From Verrucomicrobiota bacterium (lineage in GTDB: Bacteria > Verrucomicrobiota > Verrucomicrobiia > Verrucomicrobiales > Akkermansiaceae), in NCBI GenBank assembly GCA_004294095.1, contig RDZR01000027.1, forward strand, positions 17,248-81,247: a stretch of 64,000 nucleotides of DNA, in the 5' to 3' direction. Under the pieces are notes generated by a model. It did no database searches. It was given only the letters and a program-made list of their open reading frames with translations, and was not told where the DNA came from. Shown here in pieces: positions 9,663 to 20,133 of this stretch (the stretch's first letter is position 1; every line of letters begins with the position of its first letter). A program made the position numbers and the translations under genes.

Positions 9663-11204
9663 ATGAATTTGTTACATCATTTGGTGAAACGAGTCGCAGA
9701 ATCTCCTCACACGATTGCGATTTGCGAGCGTAATGCTGGGAGAGACCGCTCCATCAGCTACCAGCAATTGTATGCACAAATTTGCGGTGTTTCTCGCTCG
9801 CTGAGCGAAAGTGGATTGCGAAAAGGTAATCAAGTTCAACTGCTGCTGCCGGTGGGTATTGATTTGTATGTGGTTTTGTTAGGTTGTTTACATGCCGGGC
9901 TAGTTCCAATCCTGTTGGATCCCTCCGCAGGTGTCAGCAGGATGAGGCAGTGCTTGAAAATCACTGAAATCATGGCCTTCGTGGGTGTCCCCAAGGCGCA
10001 CCTGCTACGTTTTATCATTCCTCAATTGCGAAATGTGCGGGCGTTTTGTCCCTCCCCATTTTTTCCTTTTGCCAAGCGCTTGAAGTTTGATGGCCCCTTA
10101 TTTGATCCGTCCGATGTAAAAGTTGATGCTCCCGCATTATTGACCTTCACCAGTGGCAGCACCGGCCAGCCCAAAGCAGCAGTCAGGACGCACGAGTTTC
10201 TGCTTTCCCAAGATGCGGCCTTGCGCAAGGCGATTTTGTTAGAAAAAGGCGAAGTGGACCTCATCACACTGCCGGTTTTCGTTCTCGCCAATCTTTCGGC
10301 TGGAGCGACTTCAGTGATCGCAGATACACCACTGGCACTTCCGGGAGCGCCAGATCATCAATCCATCAAGCGGCAGTGCGACGACTGGAAAGTAACACGC
10401 TGTTCGGCATCGCCAGCGTTTTTTGAGGGGCTGATGCACGGAGATATGCCACAATTGCAGAAAATTTTCACTGGAGGCGCTCCCGTGTTTCCGGATCTCT
10501 TAAACCGCATTAAAACTCGCTTGCCCCTTGCCCAAGTGACGGCGCTTTATGGCTCTACTGAAGCCGAACCCATCGCAGACCTGCGCTGGAATGATGAATT
10601 CCCGCAGTCGCTCATTGGCGAAGAACTGGGCCTATGTGCCGGAATTCCTGTGCCTGAAGTGAAAGTGAAAATCATCGCCGATCAATGGGGCACATCATTG
10701 GGCCCGTGGACCGAGAACCAATTCTTTGCCCAACAAACGCCTCAAGGACAAGCCGGCGAAATTGTGGTGACAGGAAAACATGTCTTGTCAGGCTATCTCG
10801 GCGGGCGAGGTGATGATGAAACGAAAATTCGCATCGAAAATCAAGTGTGGCACCGCACCGGTGACGCCGGATTCTTTGATGCGGTCGGTCGGCTTTGGTT
10901 ATTAGGAAGATGCTCAGCAAAACTTCCTGCGAGTGACGATTTTCCTATTGTCTATCCATTAATGATCGAGGCAATTCTTCGCACCATCCACTCACAGCAT
11001 CGAGCTGTTGCAGTGGAGCATGGCGGAAAAAGAACTTGGGTTTATGAAATTGGGTGGCCGCACTCAGCTGTGGCCAATGCCTCATCAGCCCTAAATCAAT
11101 ATGGGTTCACCAAAGCCGTATCAGTTTCAAAAATCCCCCTCGATCAACGTCATCAGGCCAAGGTCGATTACGTATCACTACATCGCATGTTGCAAAGTCA
11201 TTGA
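9663..11204 (+). CDS. AMP-dependent synthetase/ligase (acyl-adenylate-forming)
   Basis: TFTSGSTGQPKAAVRTH, ALYGSTEAEPIADLRW, WHRTGDAGFFDAVGRLWLLGR. Confidence 0.88.
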   Translation: MNLLHHLVKRVAESPHTIAICERNAGRDRSISYQQLYAQICGVSRSLSESGLRKGNQVQLLLPVGIDLYVVLLGCLHAGLVPILLDPSAGVSRMRQCLKITEIMAFVGVPKAHLLRFIIPQLRNVRAFCPSPFFPFAKRLKFDGPLFDPSDVKVDAPALLTFTSGSTGQPKAAVRTHEFLLSQDAALRKAILLEKGEVDLITLPVFVLANLSAGATSVIADTPLALPGAPDHQSIKRQCDDWKVTRCSASPAFFEGLMHGDMPQLQKIFTGGAPVFPDLLNRIKTRLPLAQVTALYGSTEAEPIADLRWNDEFPQSLIGEELGLCAGIPVPEVKVKIIADQWGTSLGPWTENQFFAQQTPQGQAGEIVVTGKHVLSGYLGGRGDDETKIRIENQVWHRTGDAGFFDAVGRLWLLGRCSAKLPASDDFPIVYPLMIEAILRTIHSQHRAVAVEHGGKRTWVYEIGWPHSAVANASSALNQYGFTKAVSVSKIPLDQRHQAKVDYVSLHRMLQSH

Positions 11205-11272
11205 TGAGCGCTCCTGGGTATTCAGGTTAACCACCACCCATTCATTCTGCGAGCTTGTGGCAATGCTCGGAG

Positions 11273-12217
11273 TTAGTTCGTTTTCCGAAATGTCATTAGA
11301 ATGCCGTTGTGATCAGATCCAGCGCTCTCAAGCACTTTGAAATCAAGCACTTCGATAAACTCACCTACCAACGCATGATCTATGGGAATCGCGATCCATG
11401 GCAATGAACGCTTCCACGTTGGCGAAATGCCATAGCCTCGCCGCGCGTCACGTAATCCTACTCGTGTAAGCATCCTAAAAGCGCGAGACCAAGGGGATGC
11501 GTTGAGATCTCCAACCACGACTGCTTCGGCTGGTTTACCGTCCCAAACAAACTTAGCGATTTCCGAGATTTGTTGATCGCGCAGTTCGCTTCGCATCCTT
11601 CCCATAGGCGGCACTGGATGAGTCGCAACTAGCAGACCTGTGAACTTTGAGTCATCCACACGCGCAACGACTGAAGGCACCTTGGCTAAACCAAAGTTTT
11701 TGATCTCTGCTTTAACTTTCAAGCCTTTCACCAGCATCACTATGCCGAAGTTATCATCCCGCGGTTCCTCGATCGCAGTCGAATATTCATTTTTGAGAGC
11801 CGAAAGCGAACGCATCCAAGAAAAATCTACTTCGTAAAGCACGATAATATCTGGCCCTGACGCTCGTATCAAATCGATCACCTGTGAATGATTTTGGTTA
11901 CTGGTAAAAACGTTGAAGGACAACAGTTTCAACCCAACTGAATTCTCATGCTTTGCCTTGATTGGCAGGTAGGGCAACAGCGAACCAGCCAACAAAACTG
12001 AGAAAAATCCGGCAAAAATCGTCACTCCCCGCGCCTTCAAAACTATCGAGCATACGGCAACTATTGCCAGAACCACCAAATACTGGAGCCGGAAATGTGA
12101 AAGTAGGTCGAAACCCCACCAAAAATCCCCGCATACACCAAGCAAAACGAACACGACAATGGTCAAGGCAACCACAAAGAGGCCAATTCGAACGATCTTG
12201 AGAAATGCTTCTGACAA
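11273..12217 (-). CDS. endonuclease/exonuclease/phosphatase family membrane protein
   Basis: N-terminal TM helices; LLSFNVFTSNQNHSQVIDLIRASGPDIIVLYEV, VVGDLNASPWS, IDHALVG..SDHNGILM. Confidence 0.82.
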   Translation of the reverse strand: MSEAFLKIVRIGLFVVALTIVVFVLLGVCGDFWWGFDLLSHFRLQYLVVLAIVAVCSIVLKARGVTIFAGFFSVLLAGSLLPYLPIKAKHENSVGLKLLSFNVFTSNQNHSQVIDLIRASGPDIIVLYEVDFSWMRSLSALKNEYSTAIEEPRDDNFGIVMLVKGLKVKAEIKNFGLAKVPSVVARVDDSKFTGLLVATHPVPPMGRMRSELRDQQISEIAKFVWDGKPAEAVVVGDLNASPWSRAFRMLTRVGLRDARRGYGISPTWKRSLPWIAIPIDHALVGEFIEVLDFKVLESAGSDHNGILMTFRKTN

Positions 12218-12365
12218 AAGATACCTTTTTTGTTAAAATGAACGAGCTCTAGCCATTGTCAAATTCTCCCAACAATTCTTCCGGGCGCGATGGGACATGA
12301 GTGTTATGAAAGGTAAGATTGATAACAATCGCACTCATTCAAAACGTCTCGAATTTATCTCAAAT

Positions 12366-12908
12366 TCACCAGCCGGCGATTTTGCGGCACGCTTCGGTGA
12401 GCAGGCTGCGGAGAATGCTGGCTTCACCGTGTGTGATGGGGAGCGTGACTTTACGCAGGCTGCGGTCGGCGGCGGCTTGGCGGGTCAAAGTGATCATGAA
12501 TGGGGCACGCTCCGGATTTTCTGAGGCAATCAGGTGGCAGGTGCTGCTGGCTTTTTCGGATTGGTGGAAAAGTTTCGCTTCGGGCTGATATTTTTCCAAG
12601 GTGGCAAGCAGGCTGCCAATATCAGATAGGTTCCACTTCATCGTGATTTTTTCTTCCCAGAAAAATTGGCGTTCGCCGTTTTGGGGGGCAGCGTCGGTGA
12701 AGATCGCCGCTTTGGAGAGACTCAAGCTGAGACGCATCGCGGCTCCGCTGCCTTTTGCATTCGGCTTGTAAATGGTGAATTCCGGATCGCGCGGCTGGGA
12801 CGTAGGGCGCTGAGCTTGTTGTGGGTTCGCGGTGGCGATAGGCTCATCATCGGGTTGGGCCCAGGCATTTTTTGCGGGGCTTGGAGCGGACGGGTTGATT
12901 GCTTTCAT
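12366..12908 (-). CDS. hypothetical protein, Whirly-like ssDNA-binding fold candidate
   Basis: FTIYKPNAKGSGAAMRLSLSLSK...FFWEEKITMKWNLSDIGSLLATL...AKLFHQSEK...KVTLPITHGEASILRSLLTEACRKIAGW; ordering resembles plant Whirly cores. Confidence 0.5.
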   Translation of the reverse strand: MKAINPSAPSPAKNAWAQPDDEPIATANPQQAQRPTSQPRDPEFTIYKPNAKGSGAAMRLSLSLSKAAIFTDAAPQNGERQFFWEEKITMKWNLSDIGSLLATLEKYQPEAKLFHQSEKASSTCHLIASENPERAPFMITLTRQAAADRSLRKVTLPITHGEASILRSLLTEACRKIAGW

Positions 12909-13113
12909 CGAACAATTTTTCTTGGCTGGTTGTTAATGTATGTTGCAAAGGATCTCATCGTGATTTCCATTTGACTGTTCAAAAAAACACTCAAAAAACG
13001 GACTCGTCAACAAAAAATGTGATCGTTTGAACAATTTTTTAAAAAATGGGATATTTTGAGTTCACCGCATCTCCAATCTTGCATCGGGCACGGAAGCCAG
13101 AAAACATAAGCGC

Positions 13114-14067
13114 ATGCAATTGCTCGAATTTGAAAAGCCGGCAGCAGATCTTGAGCGGGAGTTGGAAAAACTCCGCACCAAATCCACGTCTCAAAATATT
13201 GATATGAGTGAGGAAATTGCGACCATGGAGCGCAAATTGGAAGAAACGCGGATGCATCTCTACCAAAATCTCACGCCGTGGCAACGCGTGCAAATCGCGC
13301 GGCATACTCATCGTCCATTCATGCTCGATTACGTTGCGCTGGCATTCACTGATTTTTTTGAACTCCACGGGGATCGGCATTTTGGCGATGATTTATCGAT
13401 GCCGGCCGGGTTGGCAAAATGTGGCGAGCAGCGTGTGTTGGTCATCGGCCACCAAAAAGGAAGGGACACGAAGGAAAATTTGAAGCGCAACTTCGGCAGT
13501 GCGCATCCGGAGGGATACCGCAAGGCGATGCGCTTGATGAAACTCGCCGAAAAATTCGGGATTCCGATTGTGACGATGATCGATACGCCTGGAGCATTTC
13601 CCGGCATCGGTGCTGAGGAGCGAAACATCGCTGAGGCAATAGCGCATAATTTGCGCGAGATGATGCTGTTAGAGGTGCCCGTAGTCGCTGTGGTGCTCGG
13701 CGAAGGCGGCTCGGGTGGGGCACTTGGCATTGGCGTGGCAGATCGCGTATTGATGTTAGAAAATGCCTATTACTCAGTGATTAGCCCGGAAGGATGCGCG
13801 GCGATTTTATGGAAACACCGCAAGCATGCTCCAGAAGCGGCTGAGGCGATGAAGCTCGTGGCTCCAGATTTGATGAAGCTGGGCCTGATCGATGGAGTGA
13901 TTCCAGAACCGGTCGGCGGCGCTCACCACAATCACCAAATGGCGGCGGATGCCTTGCGCAGTGAGGTGCTACGGCAGATTGAGCAGTTAAAAACTCTAAC
14001 AACCGAAGAATTGTTAGAGCAACGCTATCAGAAGTTCCGCAGCTTTGGCGATTGGCAGGGCAAGTGA
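13114..14067 (+). CDS. accA: acetyl-CoA carboxylase carboxyltransferase subunit alpha
   Basis: RPFMLDYVALAFTDFFELHGDRHFGDD, NFGSAHPEGYRKAMRLM, TMIDTPGAFPGIGAEERNIAEAIA, GEGGSGGALGIGVADRVLMLENAYYSVISPEGCAAILW. Confidence 0.98.
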   Translation: MQLLEFEKPAADLERELEKLRTKSTSQNIDMSEEIATMERKLEETRMHLYQNLTPWQRVQIARHTHRPFMLDYVALAFTDFFELHGDRHFGDDLSMPAGLAKCGEQRVLVIGHQKGRDTKENLKRNFGSAHPEGYRKAMRLMKLAEKFGIPIVTMIDTPGAFPGIGAEERNIAEAIAHNLREMMLLEVPVVAVVLGEGGSGGALGIGVADRVLMLENAYYSVISPEGCAAILWKHRKHAPEAAEAMKLVAPDLMKLGLIDGVIPEPVGGAHHNHQMAADALRSEVLRQIEQLKTLTTEELLEQRYQKFRSFGDWQGK

Positions 14068-14137
14068 GAAATATGTTAGATTTCACGCAAGGATCGATTT
14101 TTTTATTCAGCATTTTCATCCAAACTTAATTTTTTAA

Positions 14138-15220
14138 ATGGCGATACAAATTGGCATCATCGGCGCAGGCGGCATGCTGCAGCATCACATGAATGGATTC
14201 CGTCAAGCCGGCGCGGAGGTGGTGGCGATTGCAGACCCGGCTCCCGGCGCGGCGCAGCGAGCGGCCACTCAGTGGGGCATTTCGCAGGCGTTTCAGAGCG
14301 GTGAGGAAATGTTAGAAAAGTGCCCGACGATCGAGGCGATCAGCATCATCGTTCCGAACAAATTTCATGCGCCGCTTTCGTTGTTAGGGCTGCGCGCAGG
14401 CAAGCATGTTTTTTGTGAAAAGCCACCCGCGCTCAATGCCAGTGAAGTGGAGGAAATGGTCGCCGCGGCGGAAAGTGCGGGGAAGTATTTGATGTTTAAC
14501 TTCAACAACCGCGCGCGCCCGGAAGCCCAAGCACTCAAGGCTTACCTCGATGCGGGACAAGTCGGTGAGATCCAATCTGCGCAAGCCAAATGGATCCGGC
14601 GCACCGGCATTCCCGGCTTTGGCGGCTGGTTCACCACGCGTGCTCTATCAGGCGGTGGTCCGCTCATCGATTTGATGCACATGATTGATCTCGCCCTTTA
14701 TTTCATGGGCTATCCGGAGCCGACGCATGTGCTGGCGAAAACATTTGATACGTTCATTCGCGAGACTGCTTTCAAAGGCCCATGGGGCATTCCGGACCGC
14801 GCCGATGGCGTGACGGATGTGGAGAGCGCGGCGCATGGATTCGTCACCTTCAAGAACGGCCAAGTGCTCACCTTGCAAGCGTCATGGGCCGAGATGGTAA
14901 AGCGCGAAGAAGTATCCGTCGTCTTCCAAGGAACGGCTGCGGGCGGAAAAATTGAGCGGCTTTTCGGCACCGATGGCTTGGATGAAACGGCGCTCGATGC
15001 TTGCGAATTGTATGTGCAGGAAAATGGCCATCGTGTGAATCGCCAAATCATCACCCCAGCGTGTCCTGATATGGGCCGCAGTGCCTCGGCTAAAAATTTC
15101 ATCGATGCGATAGAAGGCAAGGCCGCCCCGCTCAATTCTCCGCATGAGGCACTGCGTCTGATGCGCATCATCGATGCTTGTTACGCGTCTTCTAACAGCG
15201 GCAAACCCATTGCAATCTAA
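14138..15220 (+). CDS. Gfo/Idh/MocA family oxidoreductase
   Basis: N-terminal IGIIGAGGMLQHHM Rossmann motif; GKHVFCEKPPALNASEVEEM. Confidence 0.93.
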   Translation: MAIQIGIIGAGGMLQHHMNGFRQAGAEVVAIADPAPGAAQRAATQWGISQAFQSGEEMLEKCPTIEAISIIVPNKFHAPLSLLGLRAGKHVFCEKPPALNASEVEEMVAAAESAGKYLMFNFNNRARPEAQALKAYLDAGQVGEIQSAQAKWIRRTGIPGFGGWFTTRALSGGGPLIDLMHMIDLALYFMGYPEPTHVLAKTFDTFIRETAFKGPWGIPDRADGVTDVESAAHGFVTFKNGQVLTLQASWAEMVKREEVSVVFQGTAAGGKIERLFGTDGLDETALDACELYVQENGHRVNRQIITPACPDMGRSASAKNFIDAIEGKAAPLNSPHEALRLMRIIDACYASSNSGKPIAI

Positions 15221-15225
15221 CAAAT

Positions 15226-16389
15226 ATGATCCAACGAAAATTACGCATGGGCATGGTCGGTGGCGGTCGGGGAGCCTTCATCGGCGGCGTGCACCGGATG
15301 GCGGCACAGTTGGATGGCAAGATCGAGCTGGTGGCCGGATGTTTTTCCTCCAATCCGGAGACCTCGCGCTTGAGTGGCCAGGATTTATTTTTAGAGCCGA
15401 CGAGAGTCTATCATTCGTATGAGGAGATGGCGCAACGGGAAGCGGCGCTGCCTGTGGGCGAGCGCATCGATTTCGTGACGGTGGTGGTGCGCAATGATTT
15501 GCATTTTGCGGTGGTCAAAGCATTTCTCAAAGCTGGCATCCATGTGGTGTGTGAGAAGCCGCTGGCATTTTCCTCGGAGGAGGGGAAAGAAATGGAACGT
15601 TTGGTCAAAGCAAGTGGGCTGATTTTCGCACTCACGCACAACTACACCGGCTATCCGATGGTCAAAGAAGCTCGCGCGATGGTGAAGGCGGGCAAGCTTG
15701 GTAAAATTCTTAAAATCGTGGCTGAATATCCGCAAGGGTATGCGATCACTGCGCTCAAAGAGCAGGCCGATGGTGCCATTTCTAACTGGCGGATGGATCC
15801 AGCGATTTCCGGTGTCTCTAACTGCATCGGCGATATAGGATCGCACGCGGAAAATTTAGTGCGCTACATCACGGGTCTTGAATTGGAAGAGATCGCCGCG
15901 GATTTGAATACCTTCATTCCTGGAAGACCGTTAGATGATGATGGCAGCATTCTTTGCCGCTACCATGGCGGTGCGCGTGGGGTGATTTACGCCTCACAAA
16001 TTTCCACTGGAGATGAAAATAATCTGAACATCCGCGTTTATGGAACCGAGGCTTCGCTCGAGTGGCACCAAGAGCATCCGAACGAATTGATCGTGAAATT
16101 TGCCGAGCAACCACGCCAGATCTGGCGCCGCGGGAACAGCTACAACGGCGCTGAAGCAACTCGTTTCACACGTTTGCCGTTTGGTCACCCCGAAGCATTC
16201 ATCGAGGCGTTTGCCAACCTCTATCTCGCGGTGGCGGATGCCATCATCGATTCTCTCAACGGCAACTATCCACGCCCGGAAGGCTACGATTTTCCTACGG
16301 TGGATGACGGCATCGCGGGCCTCGCATTTATCGAAGGCGCCGTCGCCTCATCCCGCGCCAATGCGGCTTGGACGAAGATCCATGGATGA
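15226..16389 (+). CDS. Gfo/Idh/MocA family oxidoreductase
   Basis: LRMGMVGGGRGAFIGGVHR; GIHVVCEKPLAFSSEEGKEM. Confidence 0.93.
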   Translation: MIQRKLRMGMVGGGRGAFIGGVHRMAAQLDGKIELVAGCFSSNPETSRLSGQDLFLEPTRVYHSYEEMAQREAALPVGERIDFVTVVVRNDLHFAVVKAFLKAGIHVVCEKPLAFSSEEGKEMERLVKASGLIFALTHNYTGYPMVKEARAMVKAGKLGKILKIVAEYPQGYAITALKEQADGAISNWRMDPAISGVSNCIGDIGSHAENLVRYITGLELEEIAADLNTFIPGRPLDDDGSILCRYHGGARGVIYASQISTGDENNLNIRVYGTEASLEWHQEHPNELIVKFAEQPRQIWRRGNSYNGAEATRFTRLPFGHPEAFIEAFANLYLAVADAIIDSLNGNYPRPEGYDFPTVDDGIAGLAFIEGAVASSRANAAWTKIHG

Positions 16390-16410
16390 TGCTTTTTTTA
16401 TCATGAAACG

Positions 16411-17343
16411 ATGCAATTGATCGTCGATGAAGGGCCTCAGCCACGGATTGATGCGTATGTGGCGATGCGTGTTCCCGAGCTATCGCGCTCGCGCATTCAG
16501 GTCTTGATTCGCGAGCAGTTCATTTTGCGCAACGGCGCGCCGGTCAAGCCGCGCGATGCTCTTGCCATAGGCGATTGCATTACCCTCGCGCTGCCAGAAG
16601 CAGTGCCACTGGAAGCCGCGGCTCAGGATATTGCGTTAGAAATTTTGCATGAGGATGATGATCTCTTGGTGATCAATAAAGCACCCGGCATGGTCGTTCA
16701 TCCAGCAGCGGGAAATCCAGATGGCACTTTGGTCAACGCGCTGCTACATCATTGCCACGGGCGCTTGTCTGGAATCGGCGGAGTGGAGCGGCCGGGCATC
16801 GTGCACCGGCTGGATAAGGACACGTCGGGCTGCATCGTCGTCGCTAAATCAGATGCCGCGCACCGTGCGCTCGTCGAGCAATTTGCGGAACGCGAAACGA
16901 TGGAAAAGCTCTACCTGTGCGTGACCGAAGGAGTGCCCAAGCCAGCCGCTGATACGCTCTTCACGCACATCGGCCGCCATCCGGTCAATCGCCAGAAAAT
17001 GGCTGTGGTCAATCCGCCGGGCGGCAAGCCAGCCATCACCGATTACCGTGTCCTGGCGGCGGATGCCGCGACGGTGACGGCGCTGGTGCTGTGCCACTTG
17101 CATACCGGAAGGACTCACCAAATCCGTGTGCACATGCACCACCGCGGCACGCCGCTCGTTGGAGACCCGATTTATGGGAAGACCAGCACCATCAGTAAAC
17201 AAACTGGCCGCTTGATGCTGCACGCGTGGCGCTTGAGTTTCCAACACCCGATCACCGGCAAGCAGGTGCGGTATGAATCTAACATTCCGTTAGAGTTTTC
17301 TTCATGGTTGGAAAATGCTGAGTTGCCAGACTGGAGTGGTTAG
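16411..17343 (+). CDS. RluA/RluD-family pseudouridine synthase
   Basis: S4-like N-terminus, INKAPGMVVHPAAGNPDGTLVNALLHH, GIVHRLDKDTSGCIVVAK, GRTHQIRVHMHHRGTPLVGDPIYG. Confidence 0.95.
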   Translation: MQLIVDEGPQPRIDAYVAMRVPELSRSRIQVLIREQFILRNGAPVKPRDALAIGDCITLALPEAVPLEAAAQDIALEILHEDDDLLVINKAPGMVVHPAAGNPDGTLVNALLHHCHGRLSGIGGVERPGIVHRLDKDTSGCIVVAKSDAAHRALVEQFAERETMEKLYLCVTEGVPKPAADTLFTHIGRHPVNRQKMAVVNPPGGKPAITDYRVLAADAATVTALVLCHLHTGRTHQIRVHMHHRGTPLVGDPIYGKTSTISKQTGRLMLHAWRLSFQHPITGKQVRYESNIPLEFSSWLENAELPDWSG

Positions 17344-17567
17344 GATACCTGCTAGCCCATCTTTTGACATATAAGATAGAGGTAGAACGACGCATTTGAG
17401 TTATTCGTCTGGATTGAGATTTGGACCGTGCACAAGGAGCTTGCGGGTGATGTTTTGGGCCGCCTTGTCCAGTTGAAGGGTCGTGCCAGTAATACTTATG
17501 CCTAGAGCCTACTAAATGCTCTGCGCGAGTTAAGATCGAAATCAAGAAAATCCCAGGTCATATCTCT

Positions 17568-18398
17568 CTAGGGAGTTCTACCCAAAGAGGGTGGCTTCAT
17601 GCCAGAATTTGCATATAGAATGTTCCGGATTGCTCCAAAAAGCCTGCGCGTAACGATGCTATGACTGCATAAAGCTCGTATCACATACACACCACCTTCG
17701 AGAGCGCCATGGCCTAAGTGGACATCTCCGCCGTGCAGGGCATTGAGCTCTTCACTCGGCCATTGAGTCACAAATTTTCCCGCGACAAAAATCGATAAAT
17801 AATGCGCGGCAGGATAGCGCAGTCGCAATGATTCAAGGCTGTGATTGCTTGGATCCAAATCATAGCGCTCACGAGCAGCGAGCAGCTCGCCCGAGTAAAC
17901 ATCCATTTCCCAACGTAACTTTTGATACGCAAACATCTCACCCATGGCCACGCGCCCGGGGGAGATCCACTCAAAAAACAATAACGATGCACTCGGGTGA
18001 AGATGGATTGCAGTGCTTTGATGGTAACTCGCACCGGCATGCGGAATAAATGGCTCCGGATTCCATTCCAATACCCCATTTTCACGCACTGCAAAGCGCT
18101 GGTGATTCGCGGCAGCTTTGCCAGATCTGCTAGAATAGACACGAGAAGCCGCGGGAGTCGATAAGCAAAGTCGCGCACCCTCGCGGACGGTGATGTCTAG
18201 ATCCACCCGATCTCCGTCAAAAAACCCTGCCGTCGGATTTACTAAGTTAAGCACCATTGCTCCCTGATCCACATGCCCCTTACCGATATGGATCGGCACG
18301 CAGAAGTCTTGCTGAGAAATATACGGTGTCCCATCAGCACGAGTAGAGCATTCTAAGTGAAGATGTCCACCGAGCGTGGTATTGGTTATGTGAGGCAT
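17568..18398 (-). CDS. ureD: urease accessory protein UreD/UreH
   Basis: NPTAGFFDGDRVDLDITVREGARLCLSTPAASRVYSS; LEWNPEPFIPHAGASYHQST; in urease operon. Confidence 0.93.
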   Translation of the reverse strand: MPHITNTTLGGHLHLECSTRADGTPYISQQDFCVPIHIGKGHVDQGAMVLNLVNPTAGFFDGDRVDLDITVREGARLCLSTPAASRVYSSRSGKAAANHQRFAVRENGVLEWNPEPFIPHAGASYHQSTAIHLHPSASLLFFEWISPGRVAMGEMFAYQKLRWEMDVYSGELLAARERYDLDPSNHSLESLRLRYPAAHYLSIFVAGKFVTQWPSEELNALHGGDVHLGHGALEGGVYVIRALCSHSIVTRRLFGAIRNILYANSGMKPPSLGRTP

Positions 18399-18416
18399 AG
18401 TCCGCTCATCTCATTT

Positions 18417-19043
18417 TTATACAAAAAGGTATTCGTGTTTCAACCATGCAAGAAGATCATCCTTTCCCTTTTCAGATTTCAGATCGGCAAATAGAAAAGG
18501 ACGAGCTCCCCGTTGAATCGCAGCATCATGCGCCATCACCTCCAGATCAGCACCGACGAAGGGAGCTAGCTCCGTTTTATTGATCAGCAGCAAATCACTC
18601 GTTCGAATCGCTGGCCCACCTTTCCGCGGGATTTTATCTCCCTCCGCGACGTCGATGACATAGATATAAGCATCGACAAGTTCGGGGGAAAAAGTTGCAG
18701 ATAGGTTATCGCCACCACTTTCGATCAAAATGAGCTTGAGATCTGGATGTGCGTTTTCGAGATCGGTCACCGCGGCCATGTTCATGCTGGTGTCATCGCG
18801 TATTGCCGTATGAGGACAGCCGCCCGTCTCCACGCCACGCACACGATCGGCAGGAAGCACGCCCTGGCGCAAAAGAAATTCAGCATCCTCGCGGGTGTAG
18901 ATGTCATTCGTAATCACAGCGAGCGAATACTCGTCCTTGAGCCACTGGCACAGGCGAAGGACGCACATGGTTTTGCCCGATCCTACTGGACCGCCAATAC
19001 CGAGACGAAAGGGACGTTTATCAGGAAATGAAGAGTCTTGCAT
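18417..19043 (-). CDS. ureG: urease accessory GTPase UreG
   Basis: [67 protein letters not shown]. Confidence 0.97.
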   Translation of the reverse strand: MQDSSFPDKRPFRLGIGGPVGSGKTMCVLRLCQWLKDEYSLAVITNDIYTREDAEFLLRQGVLPADRVRGVETGGCPHTAIRDDTSMNMAAVTDLENAHPDLKLILIESGGDNLSATFSPELVDAYIYVIDVAEGDKIPRKGGPAIRTSDLLLINKTELAPFVGADLEVMAHDAAIQRGARPFLFADLKSEKGKDDLLAWLKHEYLFV

Positions 19044-19692
19044 GTGAGTGAGCGTGGCGGAGTGATGAGATTTCTAAAAGAGGATTAAACCATCCGTAAG
19101 GCTCAGAGAGTAGGTTCGCATCAATTTGATTTCCGAGTAAACAAAGGATGCGTCTTAAAATTTTCTGGCAAGCATTCTGGCCGATGCGGATCAGCTTCAT
19201 GGATGCCGCGATCAAACCTGCGATCGTCTGATACGCAAAGGCTCTAGCTGCATGCTCCAGAGGAACTCTTGAAAGCTCCATCGCAGTTACCACCAAATGA
19301 TGGCCTCTTGGCTGAATTTTCCAAAAACGGGTAATCCAATCTTCTTGCTCAAGTGTTTCTAGTAATTCGAGGCGCTGTGAGCCGATCCGCCGTGAGGCTT
19401 CTCTGGTCTCAGCTGGGATACGCCATGCATCAAGCTCTTGATCCAATGTAAGCAAAGCATCCGGATCACACTGCTGTGCAGCTCGATAAGCCTTTGCAAA
19501 CATGGGAACCTCAAAACAGAGCAGCGTGGGTAAAACTTGCCTCTCAAGAAAACTCTCTAACTCCGCAGCAGTGCTGACAACGCCCGAGTCCACCATTTCC
19601 TCCAAGCCAAATGAATGAGCATACGCACCTGAAGGGTAAGAGCTATCGTTTACCTGAAGCAGGCAAAGCATGGGATCGGACGCCATTTTCAT
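19021..19692 (-). CDS. ureF: urease accessory protein UreF
   Basis: [29 protein letters not shown]; overlaps ureG. Confidence 0.94.
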   Translation of the reverse strand: MKMASDPMLCLLQVNDSSYPSGAYAHSFGLEEMVDSGVVSTAAELESFLERQVLPTLLCFEVPMFAKAYRAAQQCDPDALLTLDQELDAWRIPAETREASRRIGSQRLELLETLEQEDWITRFWKIQPRGHHLVVTAMELSRVPLEHAARAFAYQTIAGLIAASMKLIRIGQNACQKILRRILCLLGNQIDANLLSEPYGWFNPLLEISSLRHAHSHARLFIS

Positions 19693-20120
19693 GATGAATG
19701 TGGGACGGCTTTCATCGGCCTAAAAATCACTTCTGGCTCCGTAAATGACCAGCCCTCGCGCAACAAAAGATTCCGCATCGCATCATCATGCAGAACCAGA
19801 ATCGCATCATCGAGGATTTGTGCTGGCATATGCAGATTCCCCGTTTTCCACGCCACAAGCGCCGCATGTGCAGGATCAGAAAATGGCACGCGGAAGACAA
19901 TTTCTGGCAACTGGCGGACGATGTAGTCATTCCCATCCTGTTGAAAAATCACACAGCCATCCACCAAGCGTTCCTCTAAATCGAAGCCAAACTCAGCGCC
20001 ATCTTCAGCCAGAGCCCGCCAGCGTCGCTTGAGAAATTGCCTGCGTTCTGCGCGCAAATGAACTTGCTGCGCGGCAGGCAATTCAGATGTCTGGGCAAGC
20101 ATCCGTTGGATCAGGTGCAT
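19689..20120 (-). CDS. ureE: urease accessory protein UreE
   Basis: MHLIQRMLAQTSELPAAQQVHLRAERRQFLKRRWRALAEDGAEFGFDLEERLVDG; longer ORF to 20255 overlaps ureC, start 20120 preferred. Confidence 0.88.
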   Translation of the reverse strand: MHLIQRMLAQTSELPAAQQVHLRAERRQFLKRRWRALAEDGAEFGFDLEERLVDGCVIFQQDGNDYIVRQLPEIVFRVPFSDPAHAALVAWKTGNLHMPAQILDDAILVLHDDAMRNLLLREGWSFTEPEVIFRPMKAVPHSS

Positions 20121-20133
20121 TCTAGCAGATTTT

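Noticed and set aside
17345-17567. Short minus-strand reading GISITGTTLQLDKAAQNITRKLLVHGPNLNPDE* that looks gene-like
   Set aside because: Preceded by stops within a few codons; may be a gene remnant but no family recognised.
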